A stretch of DNA of 5,048 bases from DASRAA01 sp036512955 (GTDB lineage: Bacteria; Acidobacteriota; Terriglobia; Terriglobales; Acidobacteriaceae): the NCBI GenBank assembly GCA_036512955.1, contig DATBZX010000321.1:1-5048 (forward strand), read 5' to 3'. Positions 1 through 5,048 of the stretch are shown here, piece after piece. The position numbers were made by a program, and so were the translations under genes. Within the stretch, counting starts at the first letter, position 1, and each line of letters opens with the position of its first letter. The notes beneath the pieces are model-generated. The model was given only the letters and a program-made list of their open reading frames with translations. It was not told the origin of the DNA and searched no databases.

Positions 1-1
1 C

Positions 2-124
2 CTTCGCTCCGCCAAGGCCCGCACCGTAGACGCTCTAGAGGGCACCATCGCGGAGGCCCTCCGAGCCGTTACTGCCGACAACGCCTTAGCTTGGTTCTCT
101 CATTGCGGGTATGGTCTACAGTAA
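2..124 (+). CDS. IS630-family transposase, C-terminal 40 residues (5' end outside the window)
   Basis: Reading from position 2 gives an open frame of 40 codons ending in TAA at 122-124. It begins LRSAKARTVDAL and ends AWFSHCGYGLQ. The pattern is a basic segment, then R-T-x-x-x-L, then a helix rich in Ala and Leu, then a closing (Y/W)F-x-x-x-GY. It resembles the extreme C-terminus of DDE transposases of the IS630/Tc1-mariner type, just after the catalytic domain. The catalytic residues are outside the window, so activity cannot be judged. Codons such as TTA and CTA (35-37, 86-88, 116-118) appear here more densely than in the neighbouring genes, which fits foreign origin but is a small sample. 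The gene converges on the ABM-like gene, with 13 bases between the two stop codons. The family call rests on recalled similarity of a short tail, so it is probable rather than certain. Confidence 0.65.
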   Translation, partial: LRSAKARTVDALEGTIAEALRAVTADNALAWFSHCGYGLQ

Positions 125-138
125 CGCTGAAAATGCTC
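125..138 (+). repeat. Candidate right terminal inverted repeat of the IS630-like element
   Basis: The 14 bases between the transposase stop and the TA of CTAG read CGCTGAAAATGCTC, or GAGCATTTTCAGCG from the outside inward. The position fits the terminal repeat of an IS630-type element, whose transposase typically stops very near the right end. The matching left repeat is not in the window, so this is inference from position. Confidence 0.35.
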
Positions 139-437
139 TAGCTCTCGAACACCGTCTCCAGGCTCTCGTACACGGTCGAGATCGTGCACAGGTCCGGGAG
201 CTGTTGCCAGTAGCGATGCACTTCCGGATCGATCTGAGCTTCGCTACGCAGGTCGGCCGACTTCCAGCGGCGCAGGTGCAGAAAGCGTTCCGGACGAAGT
301 TCATCGCGATGCAATGAATCGCTCGAGTAACCTTTGGCGTGCATCATGGTGTAAAACTCGCGCAGCACAGTAAGCAGCTCTTCCTCTTTGCCGGGTAGCG
401 CTTCCAGGATTGCCACCGATACCACTTCGTTCGCCAT
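138..437 (-). CDS. Small ABM-like (antibiotic biosynthesis monooxygenase fold) protein, function unknown
   Basis: A complete 99-residue frame with ATG at 437 and TAG at 138-140. The N-terminal MANEVVSVAILEALPGKEEE fits a first beta strand followed by the G-K-E-x-E-L turn into helix 1. Next come a strand around residues 50-58 (RFLHLRRWKS), a second helix with H-x-Y-W near residues 74-77, and a last strand around 84-91. This order matches the dimeric alpha/beta-barrel ABM family, whose members are usually about 95-110 residues. The family includes quinol monooxygenases, haem-degrading enzymes and many proteins of unknown role. No residue seen here fixes a substrate. There is no signal peptide or membrane segment, so it is expected in the cytoplasm. 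It is the last gene of the yihY-pyk operon, starting 12 bases after the pyk stop with a good ribosome binding site. Its stop codon sits at the presumed insertion boundary, so its last residues or its stop may have been affected by the insertion. Confidence 0.65.
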   Translation of the reverse strand: MANEVVSVAILEALPGKEEELLTVLREFYTMMHAKGYSSDSLHRDELRPERFLHLRRWKSADLRSEAQIDPEVHRYWQQLPDLCTISTVYESLETVFES

Positions 438-445
438 GTTATGTG

Positions 446-451
446 CCCCTT
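446..451 (-). promoter_or_regulatory. Ribosome binding site of the ABM-like gene, overlapping the pyk stop codon
   Basis: On the minus strand the sequence reads TAAGGGG followed by 8 bases and ATG. The AAGGGG is a good Shine-Dalgarno match at normal spacing, and its AA is shared with the TAA stop of pyk. This supports the start at 437 and suggests that ribosomes terminating on pyk help initiate the downstream gene. Confidence 0.7.
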
Positions 452-1997
452 ACGAGATTCCCGCGGCCCCGGGGTAGTTCCCGGCTGCCTGAATCGGTTG
501 TTCTGCGTCGTCCCTGACTTGTATCAAACGCATGAAGTTCGTAGCTCCGGTCGTGTTTTGCGTGCCCGCGACCAGTCCAAAAATGTCTCCGGGCGACAGG
601 ACGTTGAGTCGCCTCAACTCTTCTTCGGCAAACTGCGCCATGCGCTCGACCGACAATTTCGGCGGGCACATCAGCGGGGTGGTTCCCCAGAGTGCGTTCA
701 TACGGTTACGCACGGTTTCGGACGACGAGAACGCATAAATGTCCGCCGCGGGTCGATACTTGGACAACATTCGCGCGGTAGTCGCGGTTTCCGTGAAGAC
801 CGCGATGGCGCCCATCTTCAAGTCCTTTGCGGCGTGGGCCATGGACTCGCAAATCGTCTCCGCCACTGACAGTGGACCAGCCGCGCGATGCCCCGGTGTC
901 AACGGGTTCAACGAGTGGGCCTCGGTTTCGGACACAATGCGCGCCATCATCTCGACCGCTTCGCGAGGATACTTGCCGCTGGCCGTCTCTCCTGACAACA
1001 TCACGGCATCAGTGCCGTCAAACACGGCGTTAGCTACGTCGCTGGCTTCAGCGCGAGTCGGTCGTGGACTGTCGGTCATCGATTCCAGCATCTGAGTGGC
1101 GGTAATCACAGGCCGGCGGAAATCGAGCGCGCGGCGAATCACGTATTTCTGGATGAGCGGGACTTTCTCCGGTGCGACTTCCACCCCGAGATCGCCGCGG
1201 GCTACCATCACGCCCACGGCCGCCTCCAGAATGCCGTCGAGGTTTTCGATGGCCTGGGGCTTTTCCAGCTTTGCGATCAGCCCCACGTCGCTGCGATAGG
1301 CCGCGATGGCGTTCTTCGCCCTGACCACATCATTGACTGTGCGCACGAACGAAATGGCGACGAGGTCGACACCCTGCTTCAACCCGAACTCGAGGTCGCG
1401 AAGATCTTTCTCCGTCAGTGACGGAATACTGACGTTGGTGCCGGGCAGGTTGATGCCCTGGTTCTCGCCCAGCATGCCCCCGTTCAGAACTTCGCACACC
1501 ACTTCGCCCTCGCGAACCTCCTGCACCACCAACTCAATACGGCCATCCGAAAGCAGAATGCGCTCGCCGGGCTTCACGTCGTCCGCCAGGTTTTGATAAG
1601 TGGTAGAGATGATTTCGGTGGTACCGGGGACATCCTTCGGGGTGATGGTGACGGCCTGCCCCTTCTTCAGCGCAACTGGCGTGCTGAACGCCAGGCGGCC
1701 AGTACGGATCTTGGGGCCTTGCAGGTCCTGCAGAATGCAGATGCTGCGATCTAGTTCGCTGGCAGCCTTGCGAAGACGTTCGATCACCACGGCATGCTGT
1801 TCGTGGGTGCCGTGGGAGAAGTTCAGCCGGGCAACGTCCATACCCAACAGCATGAGATCGCGAATCATCTCCTCGGAATTGCTGACCGGGCCAATTGTGC
1901 AAACAATCTTGGCGCGGCGCCGTGAAGTGCCGGGGCTGCTAAAGGGATCGTCCTTTGGCACAAAGCTATCTGATCTTGTGTTATGCATGCCTGCCAT
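450..1997 (-). CDS. pyk: Pyruvate kinase
   Basis: Transfers phosphate from phosphoenolpyruvate to ADP, giving pyruvate and ATP, the last step of glycolysis; cytoplasmic and normally a homotetramer. The 515 residues carry the whole fold: A domain from about 28 (CTIGP at 33-37), B domain about 101-198, rest of the A domain to about 370, and C-terminal domain about 376-495. Visible key residues are R57-x-N59-x-S61, DLQGPKIRTG at 91-100, catalytic Lys243 and metal ligand Glu245 in AKLE, Asp269 in ARGDLG, Thr301 in ATQMLESM, and the RPTRAEASDVANAV and SGETASGKYP blocks at 312-344. Lys96 replaces the Glu of potassium-dependent enzymes. About 27 extra N-terminal residues and a tail of about 20 (496-515) flank the core. 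ATG at 1997 follows the yihY stop by 3 bases, with no clear Shine-Dalgarno, so translation probably depends on coupling; Met4 at 1988 is a possible alternative start. The full-length frame shows no damage. Confidence 0.97.
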   Translation of the reverse strand: MAGMHNTRSDSFVPKDDPFSSPGTSRRRAKIVCTIGPVSNSEEMIRDLMLLGMDVARLNFSHGTHEQHAVVIERLRKAASELDRSICILQDLQGPKIRTGRLAFSTPVALKKGQAVTITPKDVPGTTEIISTTYQNLADDVKPGERILLSDGRIELVVQEVREGEVVCEVLNGGMLGENQGINLPGTNVSIPSLTEKDLRDLEFGLKQGVDLVAISFVRTVNDVVRAKNAIAAYRSDVGLIAKLEKPQAIENLDGILEAAVGVMVARGDLGVEVAPEKVPLIQKYVIRRALDFRRPVITATQMLESMTDSPRPTRAEASDVANAVFDGTDAVMLSGETASGKYPREAVEMMARIVSETEAHSLNPLTPGHRAAGPLSVAETICESMAHAAKDLKMGAIAVFTETATTARMLSKYRPAADIYAFSSSETVRNRMNALWGTTPLMCPPKLSVERMAQFAEEELRRLNVLSPGDIFGLVAGTQNTTGATNFMRLIQVRDDAEQPIQAAGNYPGAAGIS

Positions 1998-2003
1998 AAT
2001 TCA
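1995..2003 (-). other. yihY-pyk stop/start junction (translational coupling)
   Basis: On the minus strand the bases read TGA ATT ATG: the yihY-type gene stops and pyk starts 3 bases later. No purine-rich Shine-Dalgarno stands at the usual distance before this ATG. Re-initiation by ribosomes that have just finished yihY is the simplest explanation. Confidence 0.65.
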
Positions 2004-2879
2004 TCGTGCCGCGACGCGCTTCTGAGGCGAAGTAAAGTCGGAATGCGCGCCAAACAAGAAGCGCGGATAGCGCAGAGCGTTAAATTCAGCTCCGATCAAC
2101 ACCACCATCGACACCAGGTACAGCCAGATAAGCAGCGCGATGGCGGTCCCAACCGAGCCATAGATCACGCCGTAATTCGCGTAGCGCCTCAAATAGTAAC
2201 CAAACAGAACGGTGACGAAGACCCACAACACGGTCGCCACTACCGATCCGGGTAGCACCCTGTGCCAAGGCTGTGTTCTGGGAACGCCATGATGATAAAC
2301 CAGTCCGATGACGGCAATGCTGGTCATCGTGGCGATGATCCAGCGCACCGCCGTCCATAGCCCCAGAATGTAAGGCGTCAACTCGTGGCCGGTATGAAAT
2401 ATAGTCCAGCGCTCGATCTGGTTGCCGAAGACCACGAGGAACGACGCGAATCCCATGGGGAGGCCCGCCATCACCACCAATTGGAAGGCGATGAGCCGTT
2501 CCTTCACCAGGCCCCAGATTTTCGGCATCTGGTAGGCCTTACGAAAGCCTTCCATCCACGAGATCATGACGCCGGAAGCCGTCCACATCGTAAGAATGCT
2601 GATCCACACGAGGAACTGGGTCTGCACCGGCTTGGCGCCGGTGACGTACTCTGTGACCGTGGTGTTGGTGCCTTCGGGAAGAACGCGGCCCAGCGCGCGA
2701 AAAATCTCACGCACGAAGACTCCACTGCTTTGCGAACGCGAGAGTATCGAGGCCAGCACCAGGATAGCAGGGAAGAATGTCAAAATCGCGGAGAACGCCG
2801 CGCCCTTGGCCACACCGAAAGCGTCGTGCTCAAAGGCACGCCAGAACGCCAACCGCAGATGTGTAAAGAACCTCGACAT
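2001..2879 (-). CDS. YihY/BrkB-family inner-membrane protein
   Basis: A 292-residue integral membrane protein of the YihY/BrkB (UPF0761) family, usually about 280-330 residues. Hydrophobic segments fall near residues 27-47, 88-108, 130-152, 175-196, 210-230 and 241-266, giving the six spans typical of the family. The most diagnostic stretch is 236-270, with YGVIYGSVGTAIALLIWLYL followed by a GAEFNALRY motif. The N-terminus has the usual amphipathic helix before the first span (A-F-W-R-A-F, then G-A-A-F-S). The biochemical role is not settled. Older databases call members ribonuclease BN, which is now known to be wrong because true RNase BN is ElaC/RNase Z; BrkB was named from Bordetella serum resistance. 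ATG at 2879 is the only standard start after an in-frame TAA near 2925, but no convincing Shine-Dalgarno precedes it. It is the first gene of the operon with pyk. I see no sequence reason for that pairing beyond shared expression. Confidence 0.9.
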   Translation of the reverse strand: MSRFFTHLRLAFWRAFEHDAFGVAKGAAFSAILTFFPAILVLASILSRSQSSGVFVREIFRALGRVLPEGTNTTVTEYVTGAKPVQTQFLVWISILTMWTASGVMISWMEGFRKAYQMPKIWGLVKERLIAFQLVVMAGLPMGFASFLVVFGNQIERWTIFHTGHELTPYILGLWTAVRWIIATMTSIAVIGLVYHHGVPRTQPWHRVLPGSVVATVLWVFVTVLFGYYLRRYANYGVIYGSVGTAIALLIWLYLVSMVVLIGAEFNALRYPRFLFGAHSDFTSPQKRVAAR

Positions 2880-2906
2880 AATAGCCAGAGCTGGGAGCAG
2901 GGCGCG

Positions 2907-2935
2907 ATTAAAGTGTACACACCCTTAAAAAACAG
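2907..2935 (-). promoter_or_regulatory. Weak candidate promoter for the yihY-pyk operon
   Basis: After the second terminator the minus strand has TTTAAT (2907-2912) as a possible -10 box, with CTGTTT (2930-2935) 17 bases upstream as a very poor -35. A start near 2900 would give a leader of about 20 bases. An 8-base palindrome GTGTACAC (2913-2920) lies in the spacer. The box match is weak, so this is only a suggestion from position and AT content. Confidence 0.2.
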
Positions 2936-2954
2936 GGACGAATCGATTCGTCCC
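2927..2954 (-). terminator. Second intrinsic terminator in the rpoC-yihY gap
   Basis: The perfect palindrome GGGACGAATCGATTCGTCCC (2935-2954) can form an 8-bp stem with a TCGA loop. On the minus strand it is followed by TG and then six Ts (2927-2932). No T run follows on the plus strand, so it acts on leftward transcription. It most likely backs up the rpoC terminator. If a promoter lies at 2955-2985, it could instead act as a leader attenuator for yihY-pyk. Confidence 0.75.
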
Positions 2955-2985
2955 GCGTAACCATTTATAGACAAGCGCTGCTGTG

Positions 2986-3018
2986 AAAAACGCCGCCCGT
3001 GTGGGTACACGAGCGGCG
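2986..3018 (-). terminator. Intrinsic terminator of the rpoC transcript
   Basis: Sixteen bases after the rpoC stop, the minus strand pairs CGCCGCTCGTGT (3007-3018) with ACACGGGCGGCG (2991-3002). The stem is 12 bp with one G-U wobble and a four-base loop ACCC (3003-3006). TTTTT follows at once at 2986-2990. Stem strength, spacing and T run make this a textbook rho-independent terminator ending the rpoC operon. Confidence 0.92.
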
Positions 3019-3034
3019 CTGAATTGCGAACGAA

Positions 3035-5048
3035 TTACTCAGCCGTAAGTTCTTCTGCCTCGTTTTCGCCTTCGTGACGGAGCAGTTCCAGCGCGCGCTC
3101 AGCTTCCTCGTACGCGGCCGTAACTTCCTCCTGCACCTTGGCTGCAGCCTGTTCCATCTCCTCGGAGAGCCTGACATTGCGGTAGTACTCCATGCCGGTT
3201 CCCGCGGGAATCAGACGGCCCACGATGACGTTCTCTTTGAGGCCGCGCAGGTGATCGACAGCGCCCTGGATCGACGCTTCGGTCAGCACTCGCGTGGTCT
3301 CCTGGAAGGAGGCCGCCGAGATGAAGGAGTCGGTCGAGAGCGAGGCCTTGGTGATGCCCAGCAGCAGCGGACGGCCCGTAGCCGGCTTGCCGCCATTGGC
3401 AATCGCCTTCTCGTTTTCTTCGCGGAAGCGGAACTTGTCGATCTGCTGTTCCAGCAGGAACGACGTATCGCCTACGTCTTCCACCTTCACCCAGCGCATC
3501 ATCTGGCGAACAATCACTTCGATGTGCTTGTCGCTGATGTTCACGCCCTGGAGCCGGTAAACTTCCTGGATTTCGTTCACCAGGTAAGCCTGCAGCTCCT
3601 TTTCACCCAGCACGGCAAGAATGTCGTGCGGGTTGAGCGGTCCATCCATTAGCGGCTCGCCCGCCTTAATGCGCTCGCCTTCCTGCACGTTGATGTGAAC
3701 GCCACGCGGTACCTGGTATTCCTTCTCGGTACCGTTGTCGGCCACCACGTAGATCTTGCGCTGTCCCTTAGCAACGTCGCCGAACTTCACCACCCCGTCG
3801 ATTTCGCTGATGACAGCGGTCTCGCGCGGCTTGCGGGCCTCGAACAGTTCGACCACGCGCGGCAGACCGCCCGTGATGTCCTTGGTCTTGGTGGTTTCGC
3901 GCGGGATCTTCGCCAGCACTTCGCCCGGCGTGACTTCGTCGCCATCCAGGATCATCAAGTGAGCACGCGAGGGCATCAGGTAACGCTTGCTGCCCTTGGC
4001 GCCCTTGATGACGATCGCAGGCTGGCGCTTCTCGTCCGGCGAATCCATCACAACGTGACGCGACAGGCCGGTGACTTCGTCGACTTCTTCATGCAGCGTC
4101 AGGCCTTCTGCCAGGTCCTTGAACTGCACGGTTCCGCCGATTTCGGTCAAGATCGCGAAGGTGTACGGATCCCACTCGACCAGTACGTCGCCCAGCGAAA
4201 CCTGCTGGCCGTCTTCGACCTTCACCTTGCCGCCATACACCACTGCGTAGCGTTCTTTTTCGCGGCCCTTCTCGTCCACCACCGCGATCGAACCATTGCG
4301 GTTCATCGCGACCAGGTAGCCTTCCTTCGAGCGGACCGTGATCAGATTCACGAAGCGCACCGCGCCGTTGTTCTTGGCATCGAGGCGCGACTGCTCGCTC
4401 ACGCGAGACGCCGTACCGCCGATGTGGAACGTACGCATGGTGAGCTGGGTTCCCGGCTCGCCGATGGACTGCGCTGCAATCACTCCGGTAGCCTCGCCCA
4501 GTTCGACCAGGCGTCCGGAAGCCAGGTTGCGGCCGTAGCACATAACGCAAACACCACGCTTCGACTCGCAGGTGAGCACGGAGCGAATCTTCACCCGCTC
4601 GATACCGGCAGCCTGTACTGCAACCGCCAGCTCTTCCGTGACCTCCTGGTTGATGTCAACGATGATGTTGCCTTCGTAGTCCTTGATTTTCTCAAGCGAC
4701 ACGCGGCCCACGATACGGTCACGCAGCGGCTCGATGATCTCGCCTGACTCCACGATGGAAGTCACGTAGATGCCATCGACCGTGCCGCAATCGTATTCGC
4801 TGATGATCACGTCTTGCGCCACGTCCACCAGGCGGCGGGTCAGGTAGCCGGAATCCGCGGTCTTCAATGCCGTATCGGCCAGTCCCTTACGCGCGCCGTG
4901 CGTGGAAATGAAGTACTCCAACACCGTGAGGCCTTCGCGGAAGTTCGCCGTGATGGGCGTCTCGATGATCTCGCCCGAAGGCTTGGCCATCAGTCCGCGC
5001 ATGCCGGAGAGCTGACGAATCTGCTGTTTCGATCCACGAGCGCCGGAG
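3035..5048 (-). CDS. rpoC: DNA-directed RNA polymerase subunit beta', C-terminal half (5' end outside the window)
   Basis: Part of the core RNA polymerase. The frame is open to the window edge; the first full codon is 5045-5047, and the 670 visible residues are roughly the last half of a protein of about 1400. It opens SGARGSKQQIRQLSGMRGLM, the universal beta' block. Using visible-residue numbers, the bridge helix spans about 34-75 (FREGLTVLEYFISTHGARKG onward). The second zinc site has all four cysteines at 87, 160, 167 and 170. The trigger loop is at about 185-213 with the catalytic Met204, Arg205 and His208. An insert of about 175 residues (about 213-388) lies within the trigger loop, like SI3 of Escherichia coli. 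After it come the DKHIEVIVRQM block (about 506-516), the LLGITKASL...SFQETTRVLTEA block (562-591) and GRLIPAGTG (610-618). The last 52 residues are Glu-rich and probably helical. TAA at 3035-3037 is followed by a strong terminator, so rpoC ends its operon; rpoB is expected upstream, outside the window. Confidence 0.98.
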   Translation of the reverse strand, partial: SGARGSKQQIRQLSGMRGLMAKPSGEIIETPITANFREGLTVLEYFISTHGARKGLADTALKTADSGYLTRRLVDVAQDVIISEYDCGTVDGIYVTSIVESGEIIEPLRDRIVGRVSLEKIKDYEGNIIVDINQEVTEELAVAVQAAGIERVKIRSVLTCESKRGVCVMCYGRNLASGRLVELGEATGVIAAQSIGEPGTQLTMRTFHIGGTASRVSEQSRLDAKNNGAVRFVNLITVRSKEGYLVAMNRNGSIAVVDEKGREKERYAVVYGGKVKVEDGQQVSLGDVLVEWDPYTFAILTEIGGTVQFKDLAEGLTLHEEVDEVTGLSRHVVMDSPDEKRQPAIVIKGAKGSKRYLMPSRAHLMILDGDEVTPGEVLAKIPRETTKTKDITGGLPRVVELFEARKPRETAVISEIDGVVKFGDVAKGQRKIYVVADNGTEKEYQVPRGVHINVQEGERIKAGEPLMDGPLNPHDILAVLGEKELQAYLVNEIQEVYRLQGVNISDKHIEVIVRQMMRWVKVEDVGDTSFLLEQQIDKFRFREENEKAIANGGKPATGRPLLLGITKASLSTDSFISAASFQETTRVLTEASIQGAVDHLRGLKENVIVGRLIPAGTGMEYYRNVRLSEEMEQAAAKVQEEVTAAYEEAERALELLRHEGENEAEELTAE

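Larger units (their letters stand above)
1..140 (+). mobile_element. Right end of an IS630-like insertion sequence (partial)
   Basis: The window opens inside a transposase reading frame whose C-terminus looks like the IS630 family. The frame stops at 122-124, and 13 bases later comes a CTAG at 138-141. IS630-type elements are known to insert at TA, IS630 itself preferring the TA of CTAG, and to duplicate the TA. This makes 138 the likely last base of the element and 139-140 the duplicated TA. The left end and left inverted repeat lie outside the window, so the boundary is inferred. It could also be a decayed remnant rather than an intact element. Confidence 0.55.

Noticed and set aside
34..41. 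Palindrome CTCTAGAG inside the transposase frame
   Set aside because: It is short, lies in coding sequence and has no T run or partner. A match of this length is expected by chance, although it contains another CTAG.
111..317. A 68-codon plus-strand frame running out of the transposase end
   Set aside because: It starts within the transposase tail in another frame and is antisense to the ABM-like gene for most of its length.
441..869. A 142-codon plus-strand frame, with others at 1600-2025 and 739-1095, opposite pyk
   Set aside because: All are antisense to conserved pyruvate kinase motifs and show no independent ribosome binding site or family resemblance.
2385..2960. A 191-codon plus-strand frame opposite the YihY-type gene
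   Set aside because: It is antisense to six well-formed membrane segments. Its polar, His- and Glu-rich composition is the expected mirror of a hydrophobic gene, and it runs through both the gap and a terminator hairpin.
2964..2992. TATAAA on the minus strand as a promoter between the two terminators
   Set aside because: At spacings of 16-18 bases the upstream hexamer is part of the first terminator's T run and does not resemble a -35 box. It is kept only as a possibility under the attenuator idea.
3695..4747. A 350-codon open frame on the plus strand, opposite rpoC
   Set aside because: It lies wholly antisense to unmistakable beta' coding sequence, and its composition (many His, Asp, Arg, Leu) is what codon bias of a GC-rich gene gives on the opposite strand. 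It matches no family I recognise.
1..5048. CRISPR array, tRNA, rRNA, riboswitch or phage genes
   Set aside because: I saw no regularly spaced repeats, no cloverleaf-like segment and no conserved RNA leader. The only gap above 100 bases (2880-3034) is accounted for by the two terminators.

Overview
No previously undescribed system is visible in this window. It reads as a conserved housekeeping stretch of a fairly GC-rich Gram-negative bacterial chromosome, with the end of an insertion sequence at its left edge. The beta' subunit carries a large insert in its trigger loop, as in Proteobacteria, Acidobacteriota and relatives and unlike Firmicutes. With the pyruvate kinase type and base composition, this fits an Acidobacteriota (Terriglobia-like) genome. 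That placement is an impression from sequence style, not a search result.

Layout from right to left, which is the direction of transcription for all housekeeping genes. Positions 5048-3035 hold the C-terminal half of rpoC (RNA polymerase beta'), cut by the window edge. The rpoC-yihY gap (2880-3034) holds two intrinsic terminators in tandem, both acting on the minus strand, and no strong promoter match. Positions 2879-2001 encode a YihY/BrkB-family inner-membrane protein. Positions 1997-450 encode a full-length pyruvate kinase (pyk). Positions 437-138 encode a 99-residue protein that looks like a small antibiotic-biosynthesis-monooxygenase (ABM)-type ferredoxin-fold protein. The last three genes are almost certainly one operon: only 3 bases separate the yihY stop from the pyk start, and the ribosome binding site of the small gene overlaps the pyk stop codon.

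At the left edge, on the opposite strand, is the last 40 codons of a transposase resembling the IS630 family (2-124). A CTAG that could be the insertion target lies 13 bases after its stop, exactly at the stop codon of the ABM-like gene. The insertion sequence therefore seems to abut the end of the operon in a tail-to-tail arrangement.

Functionally, rpoC belongs to the transcription machinery and is insulated from the next operon by the double terminator. Pyk supplies the last ATP-yielding step of glycolysis. The YihY-type protein and the ABM-like protein are co-transcribed with it, but nothing in the sequence shows a direct functional link.
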